Source: Clostridiales bacterium
GTDB taxonomy: Bacteria; Bacillota; Desulfotomaculia; Desulfotomaculales; VENG01
Reading direction: 5' to 3'
Length of the DNA stretch: 64,000 bases
NCBI GenBank assembly: GCA_021736985.1
Contig: JAIPEW010000004.1
Coordinates: forward strand, 1 to 64,000
The notes under the pieces were generated by a model that had not been told where the DNA came from, searched no databases, and saw only the letters and a list, made by a program, of their open reading frames with translations. The translations under genes were made by a program, and so were the position numbers. Positions 1 through 7,871 of the stretch are shown here, in pieces. Positions within the stretch are counted from its first letter, which is position 1. Each line of letters begins with the position of its first letter.

Positions 1-156
1 GTCTGCATTGATGATGTTGTTTTCAGTTATCCTCAAAGGATTGTGCACTCCCGCATATCCTTCGTGTTCCACACTATTCTTCTGCGGTGAGTCTTCCATA
101 CGGCTGTCGCCTGCTGGAAGTTGGCTGCACTTCGTTCCTTTCTTGGTAACATTCAT
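1..156 (-). CDS. Group II intron-encoded reverse transcriptase/maturase, N-terminal fragment (runs off left edge)
   Basis: Open minus frame MNVTKKGTKCSQLPAGDSRMEDSPQKNSVEHEGYAGVHNPLRITENNIINAD to position 1, inside the intron. Confidence 0.65.
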   Translation of the reverse strand, partial: MNVTKKGTKCSQLPAGDSRMEDSPQKNSVEHEGYAGVHNPLRITENNIINAD

Positions 157-560
157 TTACTATCATCTCCTAAGGTTCAGCCCTTCCCTGGTGATGTCGA
201 CTTCACCGGGTACTATGGCCTCGGCTGACTTCTCATGACAAATCTTGTTTCAACCGTGATTTGAAATTCATCTCCTCACGTCCATGAGACCTCCCCGGGT
301 AAGAGCGCAGTCTTTCCTTCCATCTGTCTGCCACATTTACACCGTAGACTTCCGGATAGTTTTGGGCTTTAGTTTGTTTAGCAACCTTACCCAGCCTACA
401 TGTGCCTGATGTGATTCCTGTTCGTCAGACCGGAAGTTTGCCTCCAGCTTCCTTCAGATTCCACCTCGCGATGGACACCCTTGCCTTTGGCTATGTGCTT
501 GGCACTATCAACCCGCACTCGGGACTTTCACCCGTTAGACTACGCCCATGCCGGGCACAC
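1..560 (-). mobile_element. Group II intron, 5' part (domain I onward), truncated by the left window edge
   Basis: Minus strand starts GTGTGCCCGGCATGGGCG... then GGGTGAAAGTCCCGAG and AAGGGTGTCCATCGCGAGGTGGAATCTGAAGGAAGC...GGTCTGACGAACAGGAATC, typical of bacterial group II intron domain I; followed by the start of an IEP ORF. Confidence 0.85.
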
Positions 561-563
561 TAG

Positions 564-597
564 AAAAGAGGGCTATTATTAATAGCCCTCTTTTTAT
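564..597 (-). terminator. Rho-independent terminator after SASP gene
   Basis: GAGGGCTATTAATAATAGCCCTC + TTTT on minus strand, between SASP stop and intron 5' end. Confidence 0.85.
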
Positions 598-614
598 CCG
601 AGCCTTGTTTTAAA

Positions 615-881
615 TTAATACGTCTGCTGTGTAGTTTCCAGGCCAATCTGCTGAGTCTGGTTTATAGCTTGCTGCCCTTGATTCATAAGAGATTGCTGAC
701 CAAGAGCTACCAGGCGCTTGGTTATATTTCCCCCGATATAACCGTTGTCCCGGCTGGTAAGACTACCCTTGTCCATAGCATCGTAATTGGTTATACCTAA
801 TTCACCTGCAACTTCGTACTTCATCTGATCGATAAAACTGTTTGAGTTAGGTAAAACCTTTTGATTAGTATCATCAGCCAT
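615..881 (-). CDS. Small acid-soluble spore protein, alpha/beta type
   Basis: 88 aa; MKYEVAGELGI..YDAMDKGSLTSRDNGYIGGNITKRLVALGQQ SASP signature. Confidence 0.95.
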   Translation of the reverse strand: MADDTNQKVLPNSNSFIDQMKYEVAGELGITNYDAMDKGSLTSRDNGYIGGNITKRLVALGQQSLMNQGQQAINQTQQIGLETTQQTY

Positions 882-956
882 AAGAGTATTACCTCCTTAA
901 TTGTTATTAGCTAAAGTTACCTAAATAATTTTTATTAAGGTTGTTTAGCTTATTTT

Positions 957-986
957 TATTATGATTTAAATACCGAATAATAATTC
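957..986 (-). promoter_or_regulatory. Sigma-G-like promoter of SASP gene (GAATT-N18-CATAATA)
   Basis: Same -35/-10 boxes and exact 18-nt spacer also precede the second SASP gene. Confidence 0.6.
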
Positions 987-1099
987 GTTGTAAGTAAAAC
1001 CATTAAAGTCAACATTTATACCAACAGTAAGTATATTATTTTAAGATAAAAATTTTCATTTTTTTTCGTTATAATAATGCATATTTCCAATAAACTTAC

Positions 1100-1140
1100 A
1101 AAAAATAGGACTACTAGCAATAAAATTGCCAGCAGTCCTT
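1100..1140 (-). terminator. Rho-independent terminator after second SASP gene
   Basis: AGGACTGCTGGCAATTTTATTGCTAGTAGTCCT followed by ATTTTTT (minus). Confidence 0.75.
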
Positions 1141-1179
1141 TGAAACCAAGCCTGGAATTTGATAAAGACTGTTGCTATT

Positions 1180-1446
1180 TTAATAAGTTTGCTGTGTAGT
1201 TTCCAGGTCAATTTGTTGAGTCTGATTAATAGCTTGCTGTCCTTGGTTTATCATCGCTTGTTGGCCAAGGGCCACCAGGCGTTTGGTTATATTACCCCCG
1301 ATATAACCGTTGTCCCTGCTAGTTAGACTACCCTTGTCCACAGCGTCGTAATTGGTTATACCAAATTCATTAGCAACTTCGTATTTCATCTGGTTTATAA
1401 TTCCATATGATCCGGGAAGAACCTTTTGATTAGTACTCCTGGACAT
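1180..1446 (-). CDS. Small acid-soluble spore protein, alpha/beta type (paralog)
   Basis: 88 aa, highly similar to 615-881 product. Confidence 0.95.
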   Translation of the reverse strand: MSRSTNQKVLPGSYGIINQMKYEVANEFGITNYDAVDKGSLTSRDNGYIGGNITKRLVALGQQAMINQGQQAINQTQQIDLETTQQTY

Positions 1447-1519
1447 TTTTTACCTCCTTATAAGTATATTAGCTAAAGTTACAAAAATACTACTTTATTA
1501 TTGTTTTTCAGCTTGCTTT

Positions 1520-1549
1520 TATTATGAGATATTCTTAGGTTAAAAATTC
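1520..1549 (-). promoter_or_regulatory. Sigma-G-like promoter of second SASP gene (GAATT-N18-CATAATA)
   Basis: GAATT, 18-nt spacer, CATAATA on minus strand. Confidence 0.6.
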
Positions 1550-1612
1550 ATTGTAAGTCAACCCATTTAAGTCAACTTTTATATAAAAAACAATTTATTA
1601 TAAAATAATTAG

Positions 1613-2014
1613 TTATATACTATAATTTATAGATAAATTATTAGTCAACATACTAACCTTTGACATTGAAATTTCATTTTCTATACATCTAGAGGCATAT
1701 GTAGCTAGTCTTGTGGACTTTGCAGAATTAAAAGTGTTTATTGCTTTTATAAGCCCTATAGTTCCTATAGATACTAGATCATCAAATTCTTCTCCTGAAC
1801 TTTCAAATTTCTTAATAATGTGTACAACAAGGCGTAGATTTCTTTCAATCAGGACATTGCGCGCATTGCTGTCACCTTCAGCCAGTAACTTCAGGTATTC
1901 TGCTTCTTCTTTCTCTGATAGAGGCTTGGGGAAACTATTGTTTGCTATGTGAGACAGAAGAAAAAAAACACCATTTATAATCGACGCCACAACAAGTGTC
2001 CACAGACCGGGCAA
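1613..2014 (-). pseudogene. sigK: RNA polymerase sporulation sigma-K factor, N-terminal half only (split or truncated sigK)
   Basis: NNSFPKPLSEKEEAEYLKLLAEGDSNARNVLIERNLRLVVHIIKKFESSGEEFDDLVSIGTIGLIKAI...LATYASRCIENEI then unrelated residues and stop; start probably TTG at 2014 because AGGAGG lies just upstream; regions 3-4 missing. Confidence 0.85.
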
Positions 2015-2176
2015 GTATACATTCCTCCTTTGTAACACATTAGGTTATATATTATATGGAATTAAGTAAAATATGGTGTATGTCCAGCTAAAATTTTAAT
2101 AATTAAATTTATTCATGTAAAAGTATTTTTAAGTTATAATGAAAGTAATAATTATAATATGGTGGAGGTTTTATAA

Positions 2177-2872
2177 ATGTCTCTTGCGTTATTTGGGTAT
2201 AAAGATCTGCGTGAAAAAATCAATTGTGAAAAAGAATGGATGAAAAATGATTTTTCTGAATGCCCCTTGCAATATGATTCTGAAGCCTGCTGGATAAAAA
2301 ATGCACCTATTTGCAGATTGTATTTACTTGAATCATATTGCAATGCTTTTGGCATTTACCAGATTTTAAACAAGGAGTTTAATGATACCCTTGCAGATGA
2401 AATAAAAAAATTGCAGCTAAATCCTATACTTGAAGTAGGAGCCGGTAATGGTGAGTTAGCAAAAGTGTTAAGAAAACGCGGTATTGATGTATATGCAGTT
2501 GATTCATTCAAAGATTCACTTCCAGAAAGAGCACTTAATAAAACAGATTTACCGGAAAAATTAGATTATAGGGATGCAATTGATAAGTATAAGCCGGAAT
2601 TAATAATATGCAGCTGGATGCCTCAGGGAGAAGATTGGACAGTTTATTTTAGAAATATTGAATCCGTTAAAGCATATATATTAATAGGTGAAATTGATGG
2701 AAGATGTGGTACAAGAGAATCATTTAAAGAAATTCCAGGCTGGGCAAATCATGTTCTAAAAGAACCTAATAAATGGTCTATGTGCCGTACAGATTACGGC
2801 TTGGATTTTGATAAGCCTGAAATATGGTGGAGGCATTCACAGATTATAATATATAAACGGCAAACCAGCTAG
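2177..2872 (+). CDS. Putative class I SAM-dependent methyltransferase-like protein
   Basis: 231 aa with motif-I-like ILEVGAGNGELAKVLRKRGIDVYAVD; RBS GGTGGAGG. Confidence 0.55.
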   Translation: MSLALFGYKDLREKINCEKEWMKNDFSECPLQYDSEACWIKNAPICRLYLLESYCNAFGIYQILNKEFNDTLADEIKKLQLNPILEVGAGNGELAKVLRKRGIDVYAVDSFKDSLPERALNKTDLPEKLDYRDAIDKYKPELIICSWMPQGEDWTVYFRNIESVKAYILIGEIDGRCGTRESFKEIPGWANHVLKEPNKWSMCRTDYGLDFDKPEIWWRHSQIIIYKRQTS

Positions 2873-2885
2873 TTTTAAAATAAAC

Positions 2886-2914
2886 TTGACTTTATGGCTT
2901 ATAATATGTATAAT
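2886..2914 (+). promoter_or_regulatory. Sigma-A promoter of tRNA-Pro
   Basis: TTGACT-N17-TATAAT about 30 nt upstream of tRNA. Confidence 0.8.
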
Positions 2915-2943
2915 ACACAATGCACGTTATACAAGTAGTTTGT

Positions 2944-3020
2944 CGGGGCGTAGCTCAGCTTGGTAGAGCGCTACCTTGGGGTGGTAGAAGCCGCACGTTC
3001 AAATCGTGTCGCTCCGACCA
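2944..3020 (+). tRNA. tRNA-Pro(GGG)
   Basis: Full cloverleaf: CGGGGCG acceptor, anticodon loop TTGGGGT, T-loop TTCAAAT, encoded CCA. Confidence 0.95.
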
Positions 3021-3023
3021 GTT

Positions 3024-3080
3024 TTTAAAATTAAGAAGTGGGCCCGAGCACTAAGCTCAGGTCCACTTCTTAATTTTAAA
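3024..3080. repeat. 57-bp inverted repeat with perfect 18-bp outer arms
   Basis: TTTAAAATTAAGAAGTGG ... CCACTTCTTAATTTTAAA, inner GCC/GGT and GAGC/GCTC pairing. Confidence 0.85.
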
Positions 3081-3094
3081 CGACAGTTAACTTA

Positions 3095-3362
3095 ATCCGT
3101 GCAAAAAGCGGCGCCAAACATGCTTTGGATAATTAAGAAAGCGGTAAATAACGTCCTTACCAGGCAATGACTGCCCTCGCTCACTTTGTAATAAGCGATA
3201 CAGATTGTGGCCTTCAAAAACCAGGGTGAAGATAATTTTGAACACTGCTAGACTTGATAAACCAAAAAGATTTCATTATCCCCACGGTACGAAGAAGACG
3301 ACCTACCTGTAAGGTATAAAAAATTTGATTAAAGCGTTGTTCATGCTTCTCAAGCAGATGGT
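3095..3362 (-). pseudogene. IS4-family-like transposase N-terminal remnant
   Basis: Minus translation HLLEKHEQRFNQIFYTLQVGRLLRTVGI (frameshift) KSFGLSSLAVFKIIFTLVFEGHNLYRLLQSERGQSLPGKDVIYRFLNYPKHVWRRFLHGLS*; not in the ORF track. Confidence 0.65.
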
Positions 3363-3379
3363 TTTATTGTATTATTGTT

Positions 3380-4419
3380 TCAAGACACCTTGAATCGAAG
3401 TGCATCAGCGCGATACTGGAAACATACCACGAAATCCTCAATATATCTCACTAAATACGCTTCTCCTTTAAGCCTTGGCTTAACAACTTTCTCAAACAAA
3501 AGGTCTAGTACATAGTGAAGGTATATATTACTGAGAAGTACGCTGATTGAACCCCCTTGAGGAATTCCCATTTCGTTCGGGTGTATTATCCTGTCTTCCA
3601 TTACTCCAGCTTTAAGCTTAAGCCACCGCTTTATCAAACTGATTATTCTGGGATCACCTATGCGGTGTTCTAGCTCTTTTTAACCACGTGTTCAAACCAT
3701 AAATCTAGTACGTAATGAAGGTAGATATTAGCCAGTAATGGTGATAGTGGGCCGCCTTGGAATGTTCCTTCTTTGCATGGTTCCCACTTACCGTCCTCCA
3801 TAATTCCTGCTTTTAGAAAACGCATAACTAGCCTTTTAATGTTAAGATCACTAATTCTCTGTTCAATACACTTTAATAACCATTTGTGATCGACATGGTC
3901 GAAGAAGCCCCGAATATCCGCGTCTACAATGTAGCTGATCTTTCCTCTTTCTATGATATAGTTCAGCCTTTTCAGCGCATCATGACAGCTTCTATTTAGC
4001 CTGAATCCGTAAGAGAAAGACATAAAATTTTGCTCAAATATATTTTGTAGTATTTTATTCAGCGCCGATTGCACCATTTTGTCTTCATAGGCTGGTATTC
4101 CTAGTGGACGTATAGCTTTCCCGTCCCCCTTAGGAATATAAACTCTTTTGACAGGCTGGGGTTAGTATGCCATTTGTTTTAGCCTGTATACCAGGTTGCT
4201 TAGGTTTTCTGACAGGTTAGCTTCGTATTCCGCTTTAGTTATTTCATTTACCCCTGCTACCTTATTATTTGATAATTCCTGGTAACACTGATATAACAAT
4301 TCAATGTTTATAAGGTGATAAAGCGAAGTGAACACTTTTTGGGGGTTTGCTTTTGCAACTTCTGCTATTCTTGCTAATTTTGTTTCCATGTTATTATCTA
4401 CCCCCTGTGTGTAGTACAT
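3380..4419 (-). pseudogene. Group II intron reverse transcriptase, degenerate/chimeric (nonsense codon, frameshift, partial duplication)
   Basis: Three pieces (4162-4419, 3670-4077, 3380-3637) with RT motifs (FFDHVDH, QGGPLSPLLANIYLHYVLD, second copy QGGSISVLLSNIYLHYVLD, YIED in place of YADD). Confidence 0.9.
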
Positions 4420-4784
4420 GTCTCCTTAACAAGAGCTATGATATTGTTGTCGCCTTTCCTCCGTGGACGTTACTCCTCTTCGTAGGTACGGGTTACCTAT
4501 GTGACCATTGTACAGCATGTCTACTCTCTAACTCCGGGAAAGCTCTACCAAACTAGTCAAAGCGCGTGATAGAGTGTTGTCTTCCAGTCTTTCGACACCG
4601 TCGACATTCCCGCTGCAGCTCATTTCGTAGCTCAATCACTTTCAGGCCTACTGCCTAACTAACTGTCAACGCTTAATACAAACAATTACTTACTTGCATC
4701 CATGACTTGCTACTGGTGGCTCGGCTTAAGCCTTACCATGTAGGGTTTTTACCCACTAAATCACACGGCCTTGCCCGGCCGCAC
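3380..4784 (-). mobile_element. Degenerate group II intron (5' RNA domains + RT remnants)
   Basis: Minus strand starts GTGCGGCCGGGCAAGGCCGTGTGATTTAGTGGGT...CCACCAGTAGCAAGTCATGGATGCAAG, intron 5' end features; followed by RT fragments; no 3' domain V seen. Confidence 0.8.
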
Positions 4785-4814
4785 CGAAAGTTGAGTTAAT
4801 AAATTTGGGTATTG

Positions 4815-4842
4815 TCTGCAGTTATATTACTGCAGTTTTTTT
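4815..4842 (+). terminator. Terminator-like hairpin with U tract (plus strand)
   Basis: CTGCAG TTATATTA CTGCAG TTTTTTTT. Confidence 0.6.
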
Positions 4843-5109
4843 TATATAAATCTTAAAAAAATACAAAATTCCTTATTTATAATAATTTCAATGCAACTGT
4901 TCAATATATTCTCAAACACACTTCTATTTTGTACAAAGTTGTTAGTATTGGATATACTACTTTTTATGATATAATTCTTTACAATAAATTGCAAGCAGGT
5001 ATATATATCAATAATTTGCTAAAAGGAGGCGTATACGTATTTAAATTACGTTTTAATTTTACTTAGTTGTAATCTTACTACTAAAAATACTTTAATAGGA
5101 GGGTTTTTT

Positions 5110-6021
5110 TTGTATAAGTTATTTAAAACCTTAACTTTGACGCTGGTTATTATATTTGCAGCTGGAATTCTTTTTGGATGTGGTGGAGAACAGCAGGGTA
5201 CTTCAGAACAAAACGAAAACGGTAGTGAAAAAACCACTACCCAGGATACTACAAATAAAGAAATTAACATTGGATATGTAGAGTGGGACGATTGTGTTGC
5301 TGTAACGTACGTAATGAAACACGTACTTTCCGATATGGGGTATAACGTTAATATTACCTCGGTTGATGCTGGTGTTATGTGGAGTGGTGTAGCCCAGGGG
5401 GACTTTGATTTTGTTATGGGAGCATGGTTGCCAAAAACCCAGGCAGATTATTGGAAAGAATTTAAAAATGATGTAGTTGATCTCGGTCCTAACTATAAAG
5501 GAGCTAAAATAGGACTTGTTGTACCTGAATATGTTAACTTTGATTCTATAGAACAATTAAATGAACATAAGGATAAGTTTAATGGTGTTATTACTGGTAT
5601 TGAGCCAGGAGCAGGTATTATGCAGACAACTGAAAAAGCTATTAGTGAATATGGTTTAGATTTGGAATTAAAAGACAGCAGTAGTGCAGCAATGGCAGCA
5701 TCCTTACAGAGAGCTGTTAACAATGATAAATGGATTGTAGTAACTGGTTGGAACCCCCACTGGAAATTTGCTAAATGGGATCTTAAGTATTTAGAAGACC
5801 CCAAAAAGATTTATGGTGGCGAAGAACACATAAATACGTTAGCCCGCCAGGGATTAAAAGAAGACATGCCAGATATTTATAGTATTGCAGACAAGTTCTA
5901 CTGGACTTCAGAAGAAATAGGTCCTATAATGCTAAAGATTCAAAGTGGTATGAGTGCTGACAAAGCAGCTAAGGAATTTATTAATAAACATCCTGACATA
6001 GTTAAAAAGTGGACATCTTAA
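5110..6021 (+). CDS. Glycine betaine/proline-type ABC transporter substrate-binding lipoprotein (OpuAC family)
   Basis: Signal peptide with lipobox LFGC; NIGYVEWDDCVAVTYVMKHVLSDMGYNV, ..DFDFVMGAWLPKT..; TTG start after GGAGGG. Confidence 0.85.
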   Translation: MYKLFKTLTLTLVIIFAAGILFGCGGEQQGTSEQNENGSEKTTTQDTTNKEINIGYVEWDDCVAVTYVMKHVLSDMGYNVNITSVDAGVMWSGVAQGDFDFVMGAWLPKTQADYWKEFKNDVVDLGPNYKGAKIGLVVPEYVNFDSIEQLNEHKDKFNGVITGIEPGAGIMQTTEKAISEYGLDLELKDSSSAAMAASLQRAVNNDKWIVVTGWNPHWKFAKWDLKYLEDPKKIYGGEEHINTLARQGLKEDMPDIYSIADKFYWTSEEIGPIMLKIQSGMSADKAAKEFINKHPDIVKKWTS

Positions 6022-6080
6022 TTTATTGACAGTTTTTTAACCAACTGGTAAACTGTACAATGTAAATAAAAAAATAGTGT

Positions 6081-6195
6081 TCTTATCCTGAGAGGTGGAG
6101 GGACTGGCCCTATGAAGCCCAGCAACCACTTGGTTAGTCCGGCCAAGTAAGGTGCTAAATCCTGCAGGAGAATTTGTCTTCTGGCAGATAAGAGG
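6081..6195 (+). ncRNA. SAM-I (S-box) riboswitch
   Basis: CTTATCcTGAGAGGTGGAGGGACTGGCCCTATGAAGCCCAGCAACC...AAGGTGCTAAATCCTGCAGG...GATAAG; P1 pairs CTTATC/GATAAG. Confidence 0.96.
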
Positions 6196-6206
6196 TGATT
6201 ACTTTG

Positions 6207-6238
6207 CACAAAAGCCTCTTCTATGAAGAGGCTTTTAT
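6207..6238 (+). terminator. Riboswitch expression-platform terminator
   Basis: AAAGCCTCTTCTATGAAGAGGCTTTT. Confidence 0.85.
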
Positions 6239-6272
6239 TACTTGGAATAGAGCACTTAGTGGAGGTGTATTA

Positions 6273-7448
6273 ATGCCGGGCGAAAAAAGTTACGAAGAGA
6301 TTAATCAAAAAATTAAAGAAGGAAAAGCAGTTGTAGTTACTGCCGAAGAATTAATTTCTATGGTAGATGAAAAAGGAGTAACTCAAACTACCCAGGAAGT
6401 TGATGTTGTAACTACAGGAACCTTTTCCCCTATGTGCTCTTCCGGAGCTTTCTTAAATATTGGTCACACAATACCTAAAATGAAAATGAACAACATATGG
6501 CTTAATGATGTACCTGTTTACGGGGGCATTGCAGCAGTAGATGCTTATATTGGTGCTGCTTCTGTGCCAGAAAATGATCCTTTTAACAACAATTATCCGG
6601 GTGAATTCAAGTATGGCGGAGGACATGTAATACATGACCTGGTTGCTAGAAAATCAATTCATCTTGAAGCTGAAGCTTATGGAACTGATTGTTATCCAAG
6701 GCGTGAGTTAGAAACTACTATTACTCTAGACGATATTAATGAAGCAACATTATTTAATCCACGAAATTGTTATCAAAGCTATAATTGTGCTGTAAATCTC
6801 ACATCTGAGACTGTATACACTTATTTGGGCATGTTAAAACCAAACATGGGAAATGCTCACTATGCTACTGCCGGACAATTAAGCCCGCTGCTTAAAGACC
6901 CTTATTTTAAAACTATCGGTGTTGGTACCCGGATTTTTCTGGGAGGCGGAATTGGTTATGTAGCATGGAACGGAACACAACATTCTCCTGGATTTTTACT
7001 TACCGGTTGTAACAATGAAAAAAAAGGACCTGCTGGAGGAACCCTGTCTGTTTTGGGTGATCTCAAGCAGATGAAACCTGAGTGGCTGCTCGGAACCAGT
7101 GTTTTGGGTTATGGATCTACTTTAACAGTTGGAATTGGAATTCCTATACCTGTATTAAATGAAGAAATTTGTTATTATGCGTCAGTAAAGGATAAAGATT
7201 TGTATGCCCCGGTAATAGACTATGGAGAGGGCTACCAAAAAGGAAAGACTGATCCTATAAAGATAGCCAGTTTTGCAGAATTAAAATCAGGTAAAATCAC
7301 TATAAATGACAAAGAGGTTCCTACAGCTCCTCTTACCAGTTATACCAAGGCAAAAGAAATTGCTGTTTCATTGAAAGAATGGATTGCCTGCGGTAAATTT
7401 ACGCTAGGACAGCCCAGCCAACTGCTTCCCGGGCCCGATAACCGGTAA
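6273..7448 (+). CDS. Homocysteine biosynthesis protein (DUF39/COG1900)
   Basis: MPGEKSYEEINQKIKEGKAVVVTAEEL...; ATG after TGGAGGTG; the ORF-track start (6195) lies within the terminator. Confidence 0.88.
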   Translation: MPGEKSYEEINQKIKEGKAVVVTAEELISMVDEKGVTQTTQEVDVVTTGTFSPMCSSGAFLNIGHTIPKMKMNNIWLNDVPVYGGIAAVDAYIGAASVPENDPFNNNYPGEFKYGGGHVIHDLVARKSIHLEAEAYGTDCYPRRELETTITLDDINEATLFNPRNCYQSYNCAVNLTSETVYTYLGMLKPNMGNAHYATAGQLSPLLKDPYFKTIGVGTRIFLGGGIGYVAWNGTQHSPGFLLTGCNNEKKGPAGGTLSVLGDLKQMKPEWLLGTSVLGYGSTLTVGIGIPIPVLNEEICYYASVKDKDLYAPVIDYGEGYQKGKTDPIKIASFAELKSGKITINDKEVPTAPLTSYTKAKEIAVSLKEWIACGKFTLGQPSQLLPGPDNR

Positions 7449-7469
7449 TAATTTTCAAGGAGTGAAAAT

Positions 7470-7871
7470 ATGACTTCTAAAAGAATAGTATTGCGTTTTG
7501 ATGAATCAATGGCAGATAAGCCTGTAATTTCTTACCTTGTTAGTGATTATAATTTAATAATAAATATTTTAAAAGCAAATGTAAGTCCACAAAAAGAGGG
7601 AACACTGGTATTAGATATACTGGGAGAAAAATATAAAGAAGGTTTAGAATACCTTAAACAACAAGGTGTGCGCGTACATGCGCTTACAGAAGAAATAATT
7701 AGAAATGAGGATAAATGTATTAATTGCGGGGCTTGTACCGCAATTTGCCCTTCGGGTGCACTGTACATTGAACGCCCTTCCATGGAAGTTAAATTTAACA
7801 GCGATGAATGCGTAGTATGCCATCAATGTGTAAAAGTTTGCCCCTATAAAGCTATGGAGGTACATTTTTGA
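7470..7871 (+). CDS. NIL domain + 2x[4Fe-4S] ferredoxin protein
   Basis: CINCGACTAICPSGAL and CVVCHQCVKVCPYKAM with NIL-like N-terminus. Confidence 0.9.
   Translation: MTSKRIVLRFDESMADKPVISYLVSDYNLIINILKANVSPQKEGTLVLDILGEKYKEGLEYLKQQGVRVHALTEEIIRNEDKCINCGACTAICPSGALYIERPSMEVKFNSDECVVCHQCVKVCPYKAMEVHF

Noticed and set aside
8-238. Plus-strand 76-aa ORF
   Set aside because: Antisense to group II intron RNA/IEP start; no RBS or family match.
6195-6272. ORF-track N-terminal extension of the DUF39 protein
   Set aside because: Encoded by the riboswitch terminator; ATG at 6273 with TGGAGGTG is the better start.
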